64,000 nucleotides of DNA from Sphingobacterium lumbrici (lineage in GTDB: Bacteria > Bacteroidota > Bacteroidia > Sphingobacteriales > Sphingobacteriaceae): the NCBI RefSeq assembly GCF_006476045.1, contig NZ_SRZY01000027.1, positions 365,835 to 429,834 on the forward strand, written 5' to 3'. Both the position numbers and the translations under genes were made by a program. Position 1 is the first letter of the stretch. The number at the start of each line of letters is the position of its first letter. Below the pieces are notes generated by a model that saw nothing but the letters and a program-made list of their open reading frames with translations, did no database searches and was not told where the DNA came from. Of this stretch, positions 1-8,690 are shown in pieces.

Positions 1-696
1 ACCGATGGCTATTGCCATCACAAAACTTGCAAGTGTCCCCACCAATATATACTCTGTGAATTTAGTATCCTTCGCATTGGTCAAATCTCCGAAACGGAAG
101 ATAGATTTCGCGGCCAGCAAAAAACCAATTCCGGAAAGAAAACCGACCTGAATAAACAATACGATAATTAATCTTTCCATGATACCGATCAGCATCCCTG
201 CGTCCATTAGAGTATCTTTTCGTTTCGTATAAAAATCGTTTTCCTTATTCCATTTACTAAAAAAGACACGCAGGAAAATAGGACTTACTGTTGTCACTAA
301 GAGAAAAACGATTAGATAAAGAAGCGATTTATCTGTAAAAAATAATTGTCCCCATTGATCCGGAACACCATACACCTGTATAATAACCGCAACTAATAAC
401 ACGATATGCAAAATTTGATCTGCAATAAACAAGAACACAGGCTTATAAGGCCACATTCGCTCCCACCAAATCTTCAAACTATCTATTGCCAGATGTCCGA
501 AGGTAATAAACAGTATACTAGGCCACCAACTTACTAAATCAGTACTGAAAAACGCAATGAGTAAAGACATGTGTGCGACCACATGTAAAAACAAATAACC
601 CATTTTATCTTTACGCTTAGCCACCCACGACTTTGGTTGCAAAACAAAGTCTCCCAATATATGGCAAAGTAATAATTTTAAAAATACGGTTAACAT
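1..696 (-). CDS. DUF3307 domain membrane protein (partial, C-terminus off the left edge)
   Basis: Reading from an ATG at 696 the frame stays open for 232 codons to the window edge. The N-terminus (MLTVFLKLLLCHILGDFVLQ) has the short hydrophobic helix with His, Gly-Asp and Gln that is typical of DUF3307 proteins. Several further hydrophobic segments follow (around residues 40-60, 85-110, 122-145 and 165-200), so this is an integral inner-membrane protein of unknown function. Its start overlaps the last 7 bases of the upstream SatD-family gene, which implies translational coupling; the two families are often neighbours. The family call rests on recognition of the N-terminal pattern. No function is inferred beyond membrane location. 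Confidence 0.75.
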   Translation of the reverse strand, partial: MLTVFLKLLLCHILGDFVLQPKSWVAKRKDKMGYLFLHVVAHMSLLIAFFSTDLVSWWPSILFITFGHLAIDSLKIWWERMWPYKPVFLFIADQILHIVLLVAVIIQVYGVPDQWGQLFFTDKSLLYLIVFLLVTTVSPIFLRVFFSKWNKENDFYTKRKDTLMDAGMLIGIMERLIIVLFIQVGFLSGIGFLLAAKSIFRFGDLTNAKDTKFTEYILVGTLASFVMAIAIG

Positions 697-1295
697 TGCT
701 TTAATAATTCATGCGTACAATATTCTATTACTTTCTTGATTTTCATAAAGCTGGCTTTATTCAGTTCAGTGCTAACCTGACTTTGATATTTTCGATGTAA
801 TATATTAGCTAATTCCTGTTGATTTGCCAATGGATTTTCGAATGTCGCAGCCACGCTTTCAGCCATATTTTCAGTCCATTTATTAGCCAATTCGGTTGAT
901 AGTTGCAACATCAGATTGATCGGCACATCCCATTCATACCAAGGAGACCGCATATTCATTAATTCCTTTTTCAATTCATCAAATGCTTCTCCTGAATTTA
1001 TAAATGCTTCTCCAGTAGAATTTTTAATATGTTTATCTAAATTTTCGATGCTACCAAAACCTAGCCCAAGTCTCACATCAAGCTGGCCTAAGCTCTTAAT
1101 TTTAGCTTTAATATAAAATAATATTTCGAAACTTTTCTCTAATTCGACTTCCGCCTGAAAACTATCTCCTCTAAATATATCAAAATTACAGGAATATTCC
1201 TTGAGTGAATTTTCCAGTACAGGTAGCCAGATTTTGGCATTATAATTTCTCGAATTGACGAGATCCCCGGTTACTATAGCGTAAATTCTTTTCAT
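690..1295 (-). CDS. SatD family protein
   Basis: A 201-residue soluble protein that begins MKRIYAIVTGDLVNSR, the characteristic start of SatD-family proteins (named for a streptococcal acid-tolerance gene). The mid part (YIKAKIKSLGQLDVRLGLGFGSI) resembles the nucleotide-cyclase-like core of this family, and the C-terminal third looks like a helix-turn-helix sigma-like segment (QQELANILHRKYQSQVSTEL). The biochemical role is unknown. It is the first gene of a two-gene unit with the overlapping DUF3307 gene. It has a near-perfect promoter of its own at 1316-1347. There is no sign of decay. Confidence 0.75.
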   Translation of the reverse strand: MKRIYAIVTGDLVNSRNYNAKIWLPVLENSLKEYSCNFDIFRGDSFQAEVELEKSFEILFYIKAKIKSLGQLDVRLGLGFGSIENLDKHIKNSTGEAFINSGEAFDELKKELMNMRSPWYEWDVPINLMLQLSTELANKWTENMAESVAATFENPLANQQELANILHRKYQSQVSTELNKASFMKIKKVIEYCTHELLKQC

Positions 1296-1315
1296 CTCTT
1301 ATTTAATATTATTAT

Positions 1316-1347
1316 CAAATATAACGATAACCAATAATATCATCAAA
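1316..1347 (-). promoter_or_regulatory. Bacteroidota-type promoter for satD
   Basis: On the minus strand a TATATTTG -7 box (1316-1323) is preceded by TTTG (1344-1347) with a 20-bp spacer, matching the TTTG-n(19-21)-TAnnTTTG consensus of primary sigma promoters in this phylum. The predicted transcript begins about 15-20 nt before the satD ATG at 1295. Confidence 0.7.
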
Positions 1348-1442
1348 ATTAATAATAATTAAGATTATCACTGATTTTAATAATATAAAACAGCAGATAA
1401 AAAAACAATTAGAATCCGAAAAATAGAAGCAGTTTCTCCATT

Positions 1443-1480
1443 AACAACAAAGGCACCGATGCTGCGGTGCCTTTGTTGTT
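1443..1480. terminator. Hairpin terminator downstream of pyrD
   Basis: A perfect 16-bp inverted repeat (arms 1443-1458 and 1465-1480, 6-nt loop) overlaps the first two bases of the pyrD stop triplet (1479-1481). The distal arm on the minus strand ends in a U-rich run, so it should act as an intrinsic terminator for pyrD. The interval 1296-1442 otherwise holds only AT-rich DNA and the satD promoter. Confidence 0.75.
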
Positions 1481-2513
1481 AATTATTCTCATTTATCAAT
1501 TTCTCACAAATATCTCCGATCAATCCCGGCCCTTCGTAAATAAAACCAGTATATAATTGAATCAAAGAAGCACCTGCATTCAATTTTTCGATAGCATCCG
1601 CTGCAGAATGGATTCCGCCAACGCCAACAATAGGAAAGGCTTTATTGGATTTTACAGAAAGATAACGGATCACTTCTGTAGCACGTTTTGTTAGCGGCCT
1701 ACCACTTACCCCGCCCATTTCTGCGACCAACGTTGGGTCACTTTTCAATCCATCACGAGATATGGTTGTATTTGTCGCTATTACCCCCGCAATCTTTGTT
1801 TCCAATACGATCTCCACGATATCATCCAGCTGGCTTTCTGTCAAATCGGGAGCGATTTTCAATAAAATAGGCTTTGCTTTTTCTTTTTTATTGTTTAAAT
1901 CCTGTAACGTATTCAAAATATGTTTTAGTGGTTCTTTCTCCTGCAAATCGCGCAATCCCGGTGTATTCGGTGAACTTACATTCACTACAAAATAATCTAC
2001 ATAGTCGTACAATGCGTGAAAACAATAGATATAATCATTTATTGCTTCTTCATTAGGTGTAATCTTATTCTTACCAATATTACCTCCTATAATTACACCA
2101 TCCTTATTTTTCAAATATTTCAATCTACCAGCTGCCACATCAGCACCTTGATTGTTAAATCCCATCCTATTAATCAAGGCTTCATCCTTTACCAGACGAA
2201 ACATTCGAGGCTTATCATTCCCCGGCTGCGGCTTAGGTGTTACAGTTCCTATTTCAATAAAACCAAAACCAAACTTGGCCATATCTTCAATGTACTCTGC
2301 ATTTTTATCAAAACCTGCAGCCAGGCCCACCGGATTTTTAAACTTCAACCCAAAAACCTCCCTTTCCAGCCCCGGATCTTCTACCGCATATATGGCCTTC
2401 AATAAAGCTTTTGAGCCCCAAATTTTTGAAAACATTTTTAATCCTCCAGTAACGGTGTGATGCGCCTTTTCAGGGTTCATCGTGAAGAACAAAGGTTTAA
2501 CTAATTTATACAT
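1479..2513 (-). CDS. pyrD: Dihydroorotate dehydrogenase (quinone), class 2
   Basis: PyrD oxidises dihydroorotate to orotate in de novo pyrimidine synthesis and passes electrons to membrane quinone. The FMN barrel motifs appear in order: [48 protein letters not shown] with the class-2 catalytic Ser, [21 protein letters not shown] and VGVGGI. The N-terminal [19 protein letters not shown] is the amphipathic membrane and quinone-binding extension of class 2. A start 18 bases further upstream is possible on frame alone, but it would lie inside the promoter (-7 box at 2519-2526). The ATG at 2513 is therefore chosen, and the mRNA looks nearly leaderless. The length (344 residues) is usual for the family. 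Confidence 0.95.
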   Translation of the reverse strand: MYKLVKPLFFTMNPEKAHHTVTGGLKMFSKIWGSKALLKAIYAVEDPGLEREVFGLKFKNPVGLAAGFDKNAEYIEDMAKFGFGFIEIGTVTPKPQPGNDKPRMFRLVKDEALINRMGFNNQGADVAAGRLKYLKNKDGVIIGGNIGKNKITPNEEAINDYIYCFHALYDYVDYFVVNVSSPNTPGLRDLQEKEPLKHILNTLQDLNNKKEKAKPILLKIAPDLTESQLDDIVEIVLETKIAGVIATNTTISRDGLKSDPTLVAEMGGVSGRPLTKRATEVIRYLSVKSNKAFPIVGVGGIHSAADAIEKLNAGASLIQLYTGFIYEGPGLIGDICEKLINENN

Positions 2514-2518
2514 ATATA

Positions 2519-2526
2519 CAAAGGTA
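2519..2526 (-). promoter_or_regulatory. -7 box of pyrD (TACCTTTG), decides the start
   Basis: TACCTTTG on the minus strand ends only 5 bases before the pyrD ATG at 2513. Transcription would begin at or within a few bases of the start codon. This rules out the longer reading frame beginning at 2531. Confidence 0.6.
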
Positions 2527-2548
2527 GCCAAAGAAGAAGAAATTTCAT

Positions 2549-2556
2549 TACTTTTG
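2549..2556 (+). promoter_or_regulatory. -7 box of the ABC-F gene (TACTTTTG)
   Basis: TACTTTTG lies 8 bases upstream of the ATG at 2565, back to back with the pyrD box in a 51-bp divergent intergenic region. The predicted 5' leader is only a few bases long. Confidence 0.6.
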
Positions 2557-2564
2557 CATCCGAA

Positions 2565-4481
2565 ATGATATCAATAAATAACTTAACATTTGAAATTGGG
2601 TCTCGGGCATTATACGATGAGGCGAACTGGCATATTAAACCGGGCGACAAAGTAGGGCTAATAGGCGCTAACGGCACCGGTAAATCAACCTTATTAAGGC
2701 TGATAGTCGGTCAATATACACCTACATCAGGCACTATATCTATGGCCAAAGACCTAAAGATCGGGTACCTCAACCAAGATTTATTGTCTTATCATTCTGA
2801 CAAGAACATTTTACATGTAGCGATGGAAGCATTTGAGCGCCAAAATCAGTTACATTCCGAAATAGAAAATCTTCTTAAAAAATTAGAAACAGATTATTCG
2901 GATGATATTCTAAACAAACTAAGTGATAAGCAAATGGAATTTGAGGCCCTCGATGGATACAGTATCGAATTCCGTGCACACGAAATTTTAGCAGGTTTAG
3001 GTTTTTCGGACGAAGATCAAAAAAGACCTTTAGCTACATTTTCCGGAGGTTGGCGTATGCGTGTCATGTTGGCTAGAATACTCCTTCAAACCCCTGATAT
3101 CCTTTTACTGGATGAGCCCACCAATCACATGGATTTACCCTCCATCAAATGGTTAGAAAACTACTTACAAGCTTTTGAAGGTGCTATTGTTATTGTTTCG
3201 CATGATCGGTATTTTTTAGACCGGATCATTAAGAAAACCGTAGAGTCCCGTAAAGGAAAATTAACTCTTTATGCCGGAAACTACAGCTATTACCTAGAAG
3301 AAAAGGCATTAAGAAGCGAAATTCAATCTAATCAATTCAAAAATCAACAAGCTAAGATCAAACAAGAAGAACGCTTAATCGAGCGCTTCCGTGCAAAAGC
3401 TTCCAAAGCAAAAATGGCACAGTCGCGTATCAAAGCTTTAGATAAGATGGAGCGAGTAGAAGATGTAGACGATGATAATCCTACCGTCAATTTCAGTTTC
3501 AAGTTTTCAAAGCCTTCCGGAAGACATGTGGTTACACTGGAAAATGTTTCTAAGTCATACCCTAATCTAGAAATCTTAAGAAATACTGGAGGAATAATTG
3601 AAAAGGGCGATAAAATCGCTTTAATCGGTGCCAATGGCAAAGGTAAATCCACCCTATTGCGGATAGTTGCAGGTGCTGATTCAGAATATGAAGGAAAATC
3701 AGAACATGGTCACAATGTATCTCAAACCTTCTTTGCACAGCATCAATTAGAAGCACTACACCTCGAAAACACCATTATCAGCGAATTGCAAGCCTTCGCT
3801 CCCAAACATACGGAGACAGAACTGCGTTCGATTTTAGGTTGTTTTCTATTCTCCGGTGATGATGCGTTCAAAAAGATAAAAGTACTGTCAGGAGGAGAAA
3901 AATCGAGAGTAGCATTAGCGAAAGCCTTAACAGCAGATGCGAACTTCCTCGCACTTGATGAGCCCACCAATCACTTGGATATGCAGTCCGTAAATATCCT
4001 GATTCAGGCGTTACAACAATATGAAGGCACTTTGATTGTCGTATCTCACGATCGCTATTTCCTGGATAATGTAGCCAATAAAATTTGGTTTATTGAAGAT
4101 AAAGAAATCAAAGAATATCCAGGCACATACCAGGAATATGAAGAATGGAACGCGAAACGTGATATCAAACCTTCCAACAATAAGACAGAGAAAAAGGTAG
4201 TTAAAGAAGAACCCAAGAAAGAAAAAATTGCCCCCTCTGAGGATAACACAAAGCTTCTGCAAAAGAAAAACAGAGAACTTGCTACACTAGAAAGCCAAAT
4301 CACCTTGAAGGATCACGAGGTAAAGGATTTGGAAATATTATTAGCAAAAGAAGAAATCTATTCAGATGCTATAAAATTGCAGGAAAACACACGGAAATAC
4401 AACTCTACTAAAGCCGAATACGATCAACTTCAAGAAAAGTGGGAACAACTTGCTGAAGAAATAATGGACTTGGAAACTTAA
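2565..4481 (+). CDS. ABC-F family ATPase (ribosome-associated type)
   Basis: A 638-residue cytosolic protein with two ABC domains and no membrane segment. The first has Walker [10 protein letters not shown] (about 35-43), signature FSGGWRMR and Walker [12 protein letters not shown]. The second has Walker [10 protein letters not shown] (about 356-364), signature LSGGEKSR and [10 protein letters not shown]. The DEPTNH motifs and the linker rich in Arg/Lys between the domains (about 243-320) are typical of ABC-F translation factors that bind the ribosomal E site. A C-terminal charged coiled coil (about 560-638) matches the ABC-F C-terminal domain of the Uup/YdiF subgroup. The exact subgroup, and whether it acts in antibiotic resistance or general translation, cannot be settled here. 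Divergent from pyrD; ends in a bidirectional terminator. Confidence 0.9.
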   Translation: MISINNLTFEIGSRALYDEANWHIKPGDKVGLIGANGTGKSTLLRLIVGQYTPTSGTISMAKDLKIGYLNQDLLSYHSDKNILHVAMEAFERQNQLHSEIENLLKKLETDYSDDILNKLSDKQMEFEALDGYSIEFRAHEILAGLGFSDEDQKRPLATFSGGWRMRVMLARILLQTPDILLLDEPTNHMDLPSIKWLENYLQAFEGAIVIVSHDRYFLDRIIKKTVESRKGKLTLYAGNYSYYLEEKALRSEIQSNQFKNQQAKIKQEERLIERFRAKASKAKMAQSRIKALDKMERVEDVDDDNPTVNFSFKFSKPSGRHVVTLENVSKSYPNLEILRNTGGIIEKGDKIALIGANGKGKSTLLRIVAGADSEYEGKSEHGHNVSQTFFAQHQLEALHLENTIISELQAFAPKHTETELRSILGCFLFSGDDAFKKIKVLSGGEKSRVALAKALTADANFLALDEPTNHLDMQSVNILIQALQQYEGTLIVVSHDRYFLDNVANKIWFIEDKEIKEYPGTYQEYEEWNAKRDIKPSNNKTEKKVVKEEPKKEKIAPSEDNTKLLQKKNRELATLESQITLKDHEVKDLEILLAKEEIYSDAIKLQENTRKYNSTKAEYDQLQEKWEQLAEEIMDLET

Positions 4482-4489
4482 ATCGGCAA

Positions 4490-4532
4490 AACAAATAAGC
4501 GGCTTAAAAAAGCATCAAGCCGCTTATTTGTT
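4490..4532. terminator. Bidirectional hairpin terminator between ABC-F and nfeD genes
   Basis: A perfect 16-bp inverted repeat (4490-4505 and 4517-4532) with an 11-nt A-rich loop sits between two convergent genes and reaches the nfeD stop codon. A- and T-rich edges on both sides fit use from either strand. Confidence 0.75.
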
Positions 4533-5886
4533 AAACTATTGGTTTATCCTCTATTTTCCTTACAAATAAATTGTAGTTTTCATGTTTTTCGACATAAATT
4601 GGCTCTCCAGCCTCGATAAAACCATCTAATGCAACAGCGTCATACCATATACCATCAATATCAATTTTACCTGATGGGCGCAACACAGTTTTAGCCACAC
4701 CACTCTTATTAATCAAATTGATCTTAGGTACAGAAGAGGTGTACCCCGACTCGGCAGTTTGCTCATCCTCCAACACCAAACGTTTGAACACGGACGACCG
4801 CAGGATATTTTTACCAAAAATAACCAATAATGCTATAGAAAATAGCATAGCACTTACAACAATAAAAAATGAATTCACTAATAGTCCGGGTTTAGAAAGT
4901 TTAAAATCCAAGAAATCATTGGCCAACATCGAAAAGGCCAATCCACATAACACAAACACAGCACCAAGTACACCAGCTATTCCAAATCCGGGAATAACAA
5001 ATATTTCCAGCACCAGCAGCAATACACCTATTACAAATAATACTATCTCCCAATTGTCCGCCAATCCCTGTAAATACAGCGGTGCAAAAAACAGGGATGC
5101 ACAAAGAAGCGACAGTACTAATGCAAAACCAATTCCCGGTGTTTGCAATTCGAAATAAATCCCTCCTATTATCCCCATAATAAGCAATCCACTAATCATC
5201 GGATTAATTAAAAATCCAATAATCCGATCTATAAATGTCAATTCGTGGGTGGTTACCTGCGGTAATGAAATGGATAAATCCGTAAAAATTTCGTTCATAT
5301 CTTTTACCTGTGCTTTGGCTAGATTAGCTTTTACAGCCTCTGACGCTGTAAACGTTAAAACCTGCCCATCCTCCTTCCATTGCGGTAAAGAAATATTCGG
5401 GTCAACGAAAGCTTCTGCCATTTTAGGATCCCTCCCCTTAGCCTCAGCTGTAGCCCGCATCAGTCCCCTCATATAGGATTGATATTTTTCCGGCATAATT
5501 TCCCCTTGCTGATTGACCACGCTGGCCGCACCCAAAGAAGCGCCCCTGTGCATATAAATATAATCAGCAGCCAATGATATCAAAGTACCCGCAGACGCCG
5601 CATTATTATTTACAAATACGATCGTTTTCATATCTGCATTTAACAACAGCGTGCGGATAGAATCGGCGAAATTAACCGCTCCGCCGAAAGTATTCATCTC
5701 AACCAAAAAATAGTCCGCTTTTTCCTGCTTCGCCTGTTCATACGAATTTTTAATAATGCGCCATGAATTCGGCCCCACATCTTCTTTTAAATCTGTTTTG
5801 TAGATCTTCTGCGCAAAAGAAACATTTACACTTAAACCAACAAAAAGAAGAATCAACAAAAAGGTTTTCGTAAATTTGTTTAGCAT
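4531..5886 (-). CDS. NfeD family membrane-bound serine protease (ClpP-class)
   Basis: A 451-residue protein with a signal peptide (residues 1-25, ending SFAQ), then a ClpP-like protease domain, four to five membrane helices (about 230-370) and a C-terminal OB-fold NfeD domain (about 385-451). The Ser-Lys dyad seen in characterised family members is present: Ser98 in NNAASAGTL and Lys134 in MPEKYQSY. These long NfeD proteins usually cleave stomatin/SPFH partners and take part in membrane quality control. No SPFH gene is adjacent here. Divergent from the DUF4905 gene with only 17 bp between the starts. Confidence 0.88.
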   Translation of the reverse strand: MLNKFTKTFLLILLFVGLSVNVSFAQKIYKTDLKEDVGPNSWRIIKNSYEQAKQEKADYFLVEMNTFGGAVNFADSIRTLLLNADMKTIVFVNNNAASAGTLISLAADYIYMHRGASLGAASVVNQQGEIMPEKYQSYMRGLMRATAEAKGRDPKMAEAFVDPNISLPQWKEDGQVLTFTASEAVKANLAKAQVKDMNEIFTDLSISLPQVTTHELTFIDRIIGFLINPMISGLLIMGIIGGIYFELQTPGIGFALVLSLLCASLFFAPLYLQGLADNWEIVLFVIGVLLLVLEIFVIPGFGIAGVLGAVFVLCGLAFSMLANDFLDFKLSKPGLLVNSFFIVVSAMLFSIALLVIFGKNILRSSVFKRLVLEDEQTAESGYTSSVPKINLINKSGVAKTVLRPSGKIDIDGIWYDAVALDGFIEAGEPIYVEKHENYNLFVRKIEDKPIV

Positions 5887-5903
5887 AGTTTGTCTTTACA
5901 ATA

Positions 5904-6656
5904 ATGACTAAATATACGATTAATAAAGCATTCGAAAAATCTTTTCCGTATCCAATATGGAAAATAGAGGTAGACTGCACCAAAAAATGTATCGCCATAG
6001 AATATCGGAACCCAGATAATACCCTACCTACATTTGCTGTTTTTGATTTCACGGGCCAAGATTTACTCCATTCATTTATAGAACAAGAAAAAGAATGGAC
6101 GCTGGAAGCCGTACAGGGTGATTATCTGATATTAAAACAATTTGGTAATACCACCCCTATTAAAGAAGGTATCAAAATCGTCCATATCCCCTCAAAAGAC
6201 ATCATTTATACAGGTATGGAATATATATTACAGGACGTATTTGAGGGCTATATAAAAGCTGTACATCGTACCATCCCATCCGGCTTAGACTTTTACATCA
6301 ATATACAGACCGGAGAAATCCAGAATCGGATCATTACACCACTTGACTATCCCTTAATCCACGTACACTATCCGCTTCCTTATACTGGAAAATTACCACA
6401 ATTTATGCAAAGCCTTCCCGTTGAAGACGCAATTTGGCTACAACCCATAAAAGACAATTTTATTTGGGCATATCATACCAGAGTGCATAATTCTTATAGT
6501 CTACATTTATGTCTTTCGTCTCGAACCGAAATTTTTGACACAAAAATTATTTTAAAGAATCTAGCAAGATTAATCCCTCAACCTTACTTTCAAGTCGAAG
6601 ACTATATTTTCTTTTTATCAAATACTAAACAAGAAATTGCAGCGTATTTAGTATAA
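5904..6656 (+). CDS. DUF4905 domain-containing protein
   Basis: A 250-residue protein without a signal peptide or membrane segment. It is rich in beta-strand-like stretches and aromatic residues (for example IWKIEVDCTKKCIAIEYR and DGNFIWAYHTR-like repeats), suggesting a beta-propeller-like or all-beta fold. I recognise it as the DUF4905 type found in Sphingobacteria; its function is unknown. The start at 5904 is the first ATG after the divergent nfeD start. No partner gene is evident. It could equally be listed as a conserved hypothetical protein. Confidence 0.65.
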   Translation: MTKYTINKAFEKSFPYPIWKIEVDCTKKCIAIEYRNPDNTLPTFAVFDFTGQDLLHSFIEQEKEWTLEAVQGDYLILKQFGNTTPIKEGIKIVHIPSKDIIYTGMEYILQDVFEGYIKAVHRTIPSGLDFYINIQTGEIQNRIITPLDYPLIHVHYPLPYTGKLPQFMQSLPVEDAIWLQPIKDNFIWAYHTRVHNSYSLHLCLSSRTEIFDTKIILKNLARLIPQPYFQVEDYIFFLSNTKQEIAAYLV

Positions 6657-6906
6657 TTGCATGATATGAAACCTTCATGAGCTACCACTCAAAAAAAGGA
6701 GCTGAGCGAGTCCATTGATGCTATAAAAAAAACAAACGATAGATCAATAACCGAGCTTGAAAACTCACGAAGTAACTACAAAGCACTCATGAACTTAGCG
6801 TAGCGATCTCATAAATGCTTTCAAAGGTAGACACGAATAAACAATGCAACAAAAACAAACACTAATGAATAACCGAGCTTACGAGCTCACGAAGTAATTT
6901 ATTTGA
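6657..6906. repeat. Intergenic region with degenerate dispersed repeats
   Basis: This 250-bp gap has no gene. It contains two 30-bp near-copies, 6746-6775 and 6868-6897, sharing AATAACCGAGCTT at the left and CTCACGAAGTAA at the right and differing only in the middle. A looser relative (GAACTTAGCGTAGCGATCTCAT) lies at about 6791-6812 and another (GGAGCTGAGCGAG) near 6698-6710. A related string recurs at about 62130-62177. The units look like members of a dispersed intergenic repeat family rather than operators of one gene. Confidence 0.55.
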
Positions 6907-7836
6907 ATGAAAAAAGACAAAACACTTAAAACGTTTCATAAAATAACATTTTTACTCTTATTTAGTACGGTTAGTTCCACTCAAATTCAAGCAGAAGAGT
7001 ATTCTTATAGCTATTCTTTACCTCCTGATTCCATTGGCACAGAAATCATTAATGGACAGCGCTATATCATTCATAAACTTAACCCCAAAGATACCTACTA
7101 CCAGTTAGGACGGCAGTATAACGTAGTTGTAAAGGATATCATGGATGCTAATAACAAAAAGAATCTCCGTATAGGAGATACCGTAAAAATACCTCGTGGC
7201 CAAGCTGCTTCTCCAAACCCGCCCTCAGCGGCTGTTATACCTTCATCCGACCAGAAAGAAAACAATAACGATCTTAAGCAGGTATTGGTCAGTCCACAAG
7301 ATATCTTGACAGAATACAAAGTAGGAAAGAGCGAAACACTATACACTATTGCAAGAAGATTTGGCACAAATGTCGATGATATTAAAAGAATAAACGGCCT
7401 TAGGTCCGATAGTCTGCGTGAAGGACAACTGTTAAAAATACCTGATGGAGATTTACCTGAGCCTATTGTCGAAAAACCAATAGAGGTTCCTATTATTATA
7501 GAACAACACCAACCCATCGACGACTCCGATTTCAAGCCAAACAAATACGGTATCCGCGAGAAAAAGGAAAAAGGCATCGGCGTATGGATGGAAAATTTAG
7601 AATCAGATGGCCAGAGTAATCTTGCATTGCACAAAACCGCACCAATCGGTACCGTTCTAAAAATCACGAATCCCATGACGCGAAGCGTTACCTTTGCAAA
7701 GGTGGTCGGTAAATTTGCAGACAATGCAGATACTCAGGATGCCATTGTCGTATTATCCAAATCAGCCGCGTCTTTTATTGGCGCATTAGATAGAAAATTT
7801 CAAATAGAAATTACATACGGCCTCCCACTAGAGTAA
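6907..7836 (+). CDS. LysM peptidoglycan-binding protein with RlpA-like double-psi beta-barrel
   Basis: A 309-residue exported protein with a signal peptide (about 1-29, ending IQAEE). Two LysM domains follow: about 50-98 (HKLNPKDTYYQLGRQYNV to KIPRG) and about 138-181 (YKVGKSETLYTIARRFGT to KIPDG). These bind GlcNAc-containing glycans of the cell wall. After a Pro-rich linker, residues about 220-305 (HKTAPIGTVLKITNP, FAKVVGKFADN, IVVLSKSAASFIGAL) resemble the double-psi beta-barrel of RlpA. That domain in RlpA is a lytic transglycosylase, but a catalytic Asp is not obvious here, so an enzymatic role is unproven. The protein likely acts in the periplasm on septal or wall turnover. It lies 14 bp before udk. 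Confidence 0.82.
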   Translation: MKKDKTLKTFHKITFLLLFSTVSSTQIQAEEYSYSYSLPPDSIGTEIINGQRYIIHKLNPKDTYYQLGRQYNVVVKDIMDANNKKNLRIGDTVKIPRGQAASPNPPSAAVIPSSDQKENNNDLKQVLVSPQDILTEYKVGKSETLYTIARRFGTNVDDIKRINGLRSDSLREGQLLKIPDGDLPEPIVEKPIEVPIIIEQHQPIDDSDFKPNKYGIREKKEKGIGVWMENLESDGQSNLALHKTAPIGTVLKITNPMTRSVTFAKVVGKFADNADTQDAIVVLSKSAASFIGALDRKFQIEITYGLPLE

Positions 7837-7850
7837 AATTCAGATAATTC

Positions 7851-8486
7851 ATGTACAAACCTTATGTAATTGGTATTGCCGGTAGTAGTGGATCCGGCAA
7901 AACTTTCTTCTTAAAGAGCTTTTTGAATCATTTTGCAACGGATGAGATCACCTTGATCTCCCAAGATGACTATTACATTCCAGCCAATACAAAAACAAAG
8001 GAAGAAAACCGCTTATACAATTTTGACTTACCCACATCCATAGATCGGGAAGCATTCTTTCAAAACATAAAAGATCTTTTTGATGGAAAAACTGTCTTTA
8101 AGGAAGAGTACACCTTTAATAATTCCAATATCAAACCCAAGATGTTGGAAATAAAACCAGCACCTATTTTAATTGTTGAAGGACTGTTTATCTTCCACTA
8201 TACCGAAATTAACGAATTATTGGATTATCGGATTTTTATAGATGCGGAAGAATCCGTAGCCTTAGCACGTCGCCTAAAAAGAGATCTCATTGAAAGAGGC
8301 TATGACAAAGATGATGTCATGTACAAATGGACCGAACATGTTGTTCCCTCCTACAATCAATATTTACTCCCTTACAGGGAAATATGCGACAAAGTATTAG
8401 TAAATAATACAGAAGATCCTATATTAATTCATCAGGCTACAAATATAATTTCTGACGATCTGAAAGAAAAGTTACAATTATTATAA
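7851..8486 (+). CDS. udk: Uridine kinase
   Basis: A 211-residue P-loop kinase of the uridine/phosphoribulokinase family. It phosphorylates uridine (and usually cytidine) in pyrimidine salvage. The Walker A motif GSSGSGKT lies at residues 11-18, followed by the conserved SQDDYY (about 39-44), the NFDLPTSID substrate segment (about 58-67), IVEGLFIF (about 109-116) and the RRLKRDLIERG lid (about 143-154). The length is standard. It follows the LysM gene closely, but the two products have no obvious functional link. Confidence 0.9.
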   Translation: MYKPYVIGIAGSSGSGKTFFLKSFLNHFATDEITLISQDDYYIPANTKTKEENRLYNFDLPTSIDREAFFQNIKDLFDGKTVFKEEYTFNNSNIKPKMLEIKPAPILIVEGLFIFHYTEINELLDYRIFIDAEESVALARRLKRDLIERGYDKDDVMYKWTEHVVPSYNQYLLPYREICDKVLVNNTEDPILIHQATNIISDDLKEKLQLL

Positions 8487-8507
8487 TTTAAATTAATTCT
8501 AAATAAC

Positions 8508-8515
8508 TAACTTTG
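8508..8515 (+). promoter_or_regulatory. -7 box TAACTTTG of the small Cys-rich ORF
   Basis: TAACTTTG ends 4 bases before the ATG at 8520. This is the usual -7 consensus and supports expression of the small ORF as an essentially leaderless transcript. Confidence 0.6.
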
Positions 8516-8519
8516 CAGC

Positions 8520-8681
8520 ATGAGTTTGCTACACGAGATAGAATCTACTATTTGTCAGGTCGATATTACTGAATCATCGAAAGGTCTTAATCCCTTCGGT
8601 GATTTTTCATGTTGCATTTTGAAAAAATGCTGTAAAAAATACAAGAAAGGAAAACGTTGCAAAAAATGTCCTAACCGCTAG
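8520..8681 (+). CDS. Small Cys/Lys-rich protein (53 residues)
   Basis: An open frame of 53 codons with an ATG right behind a consensus -7 box. The C-terminal half carries six cysteines in a basic stretch: FSCCILKKCCKK, then YKKGKRCKKCPNR. The paired CC-x4-CC and C-x2-C spacing suggests metal binding, for example zinc or an Fe-S ligand set, combined with nucleic-acid or membrane-surface contact through about fourteen lysines and arginines. The N-terminal half (MSLLHEIESTICQVDITESS) is acidic and holds a seventh cysteine. I recall similar short ORFs in related genomes but cannot name a family. It ends 9 bp from the stop of the convergent MFS gene. Confidence 0.6.
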   Translation: MSLLHEIESTICQVDITESSKGLNPFGDFSCCILKKCCKKYKKGKRCKKCPNR

Positions 8682-8690
8682 TACAGGATT

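Noticed and set aside
4718..5158. Long plus-strand frame antisense to nfeD
   Set aside because: It has no family motif or promoter and lies opposite a well-supported gene.
7098..7724. 208-codon minus-strand frame opposite the LysM gene
   Set aside because: Shadow of a gene with clear LysM motifs and a signal peptide; the antisense product has no recognisable domain.
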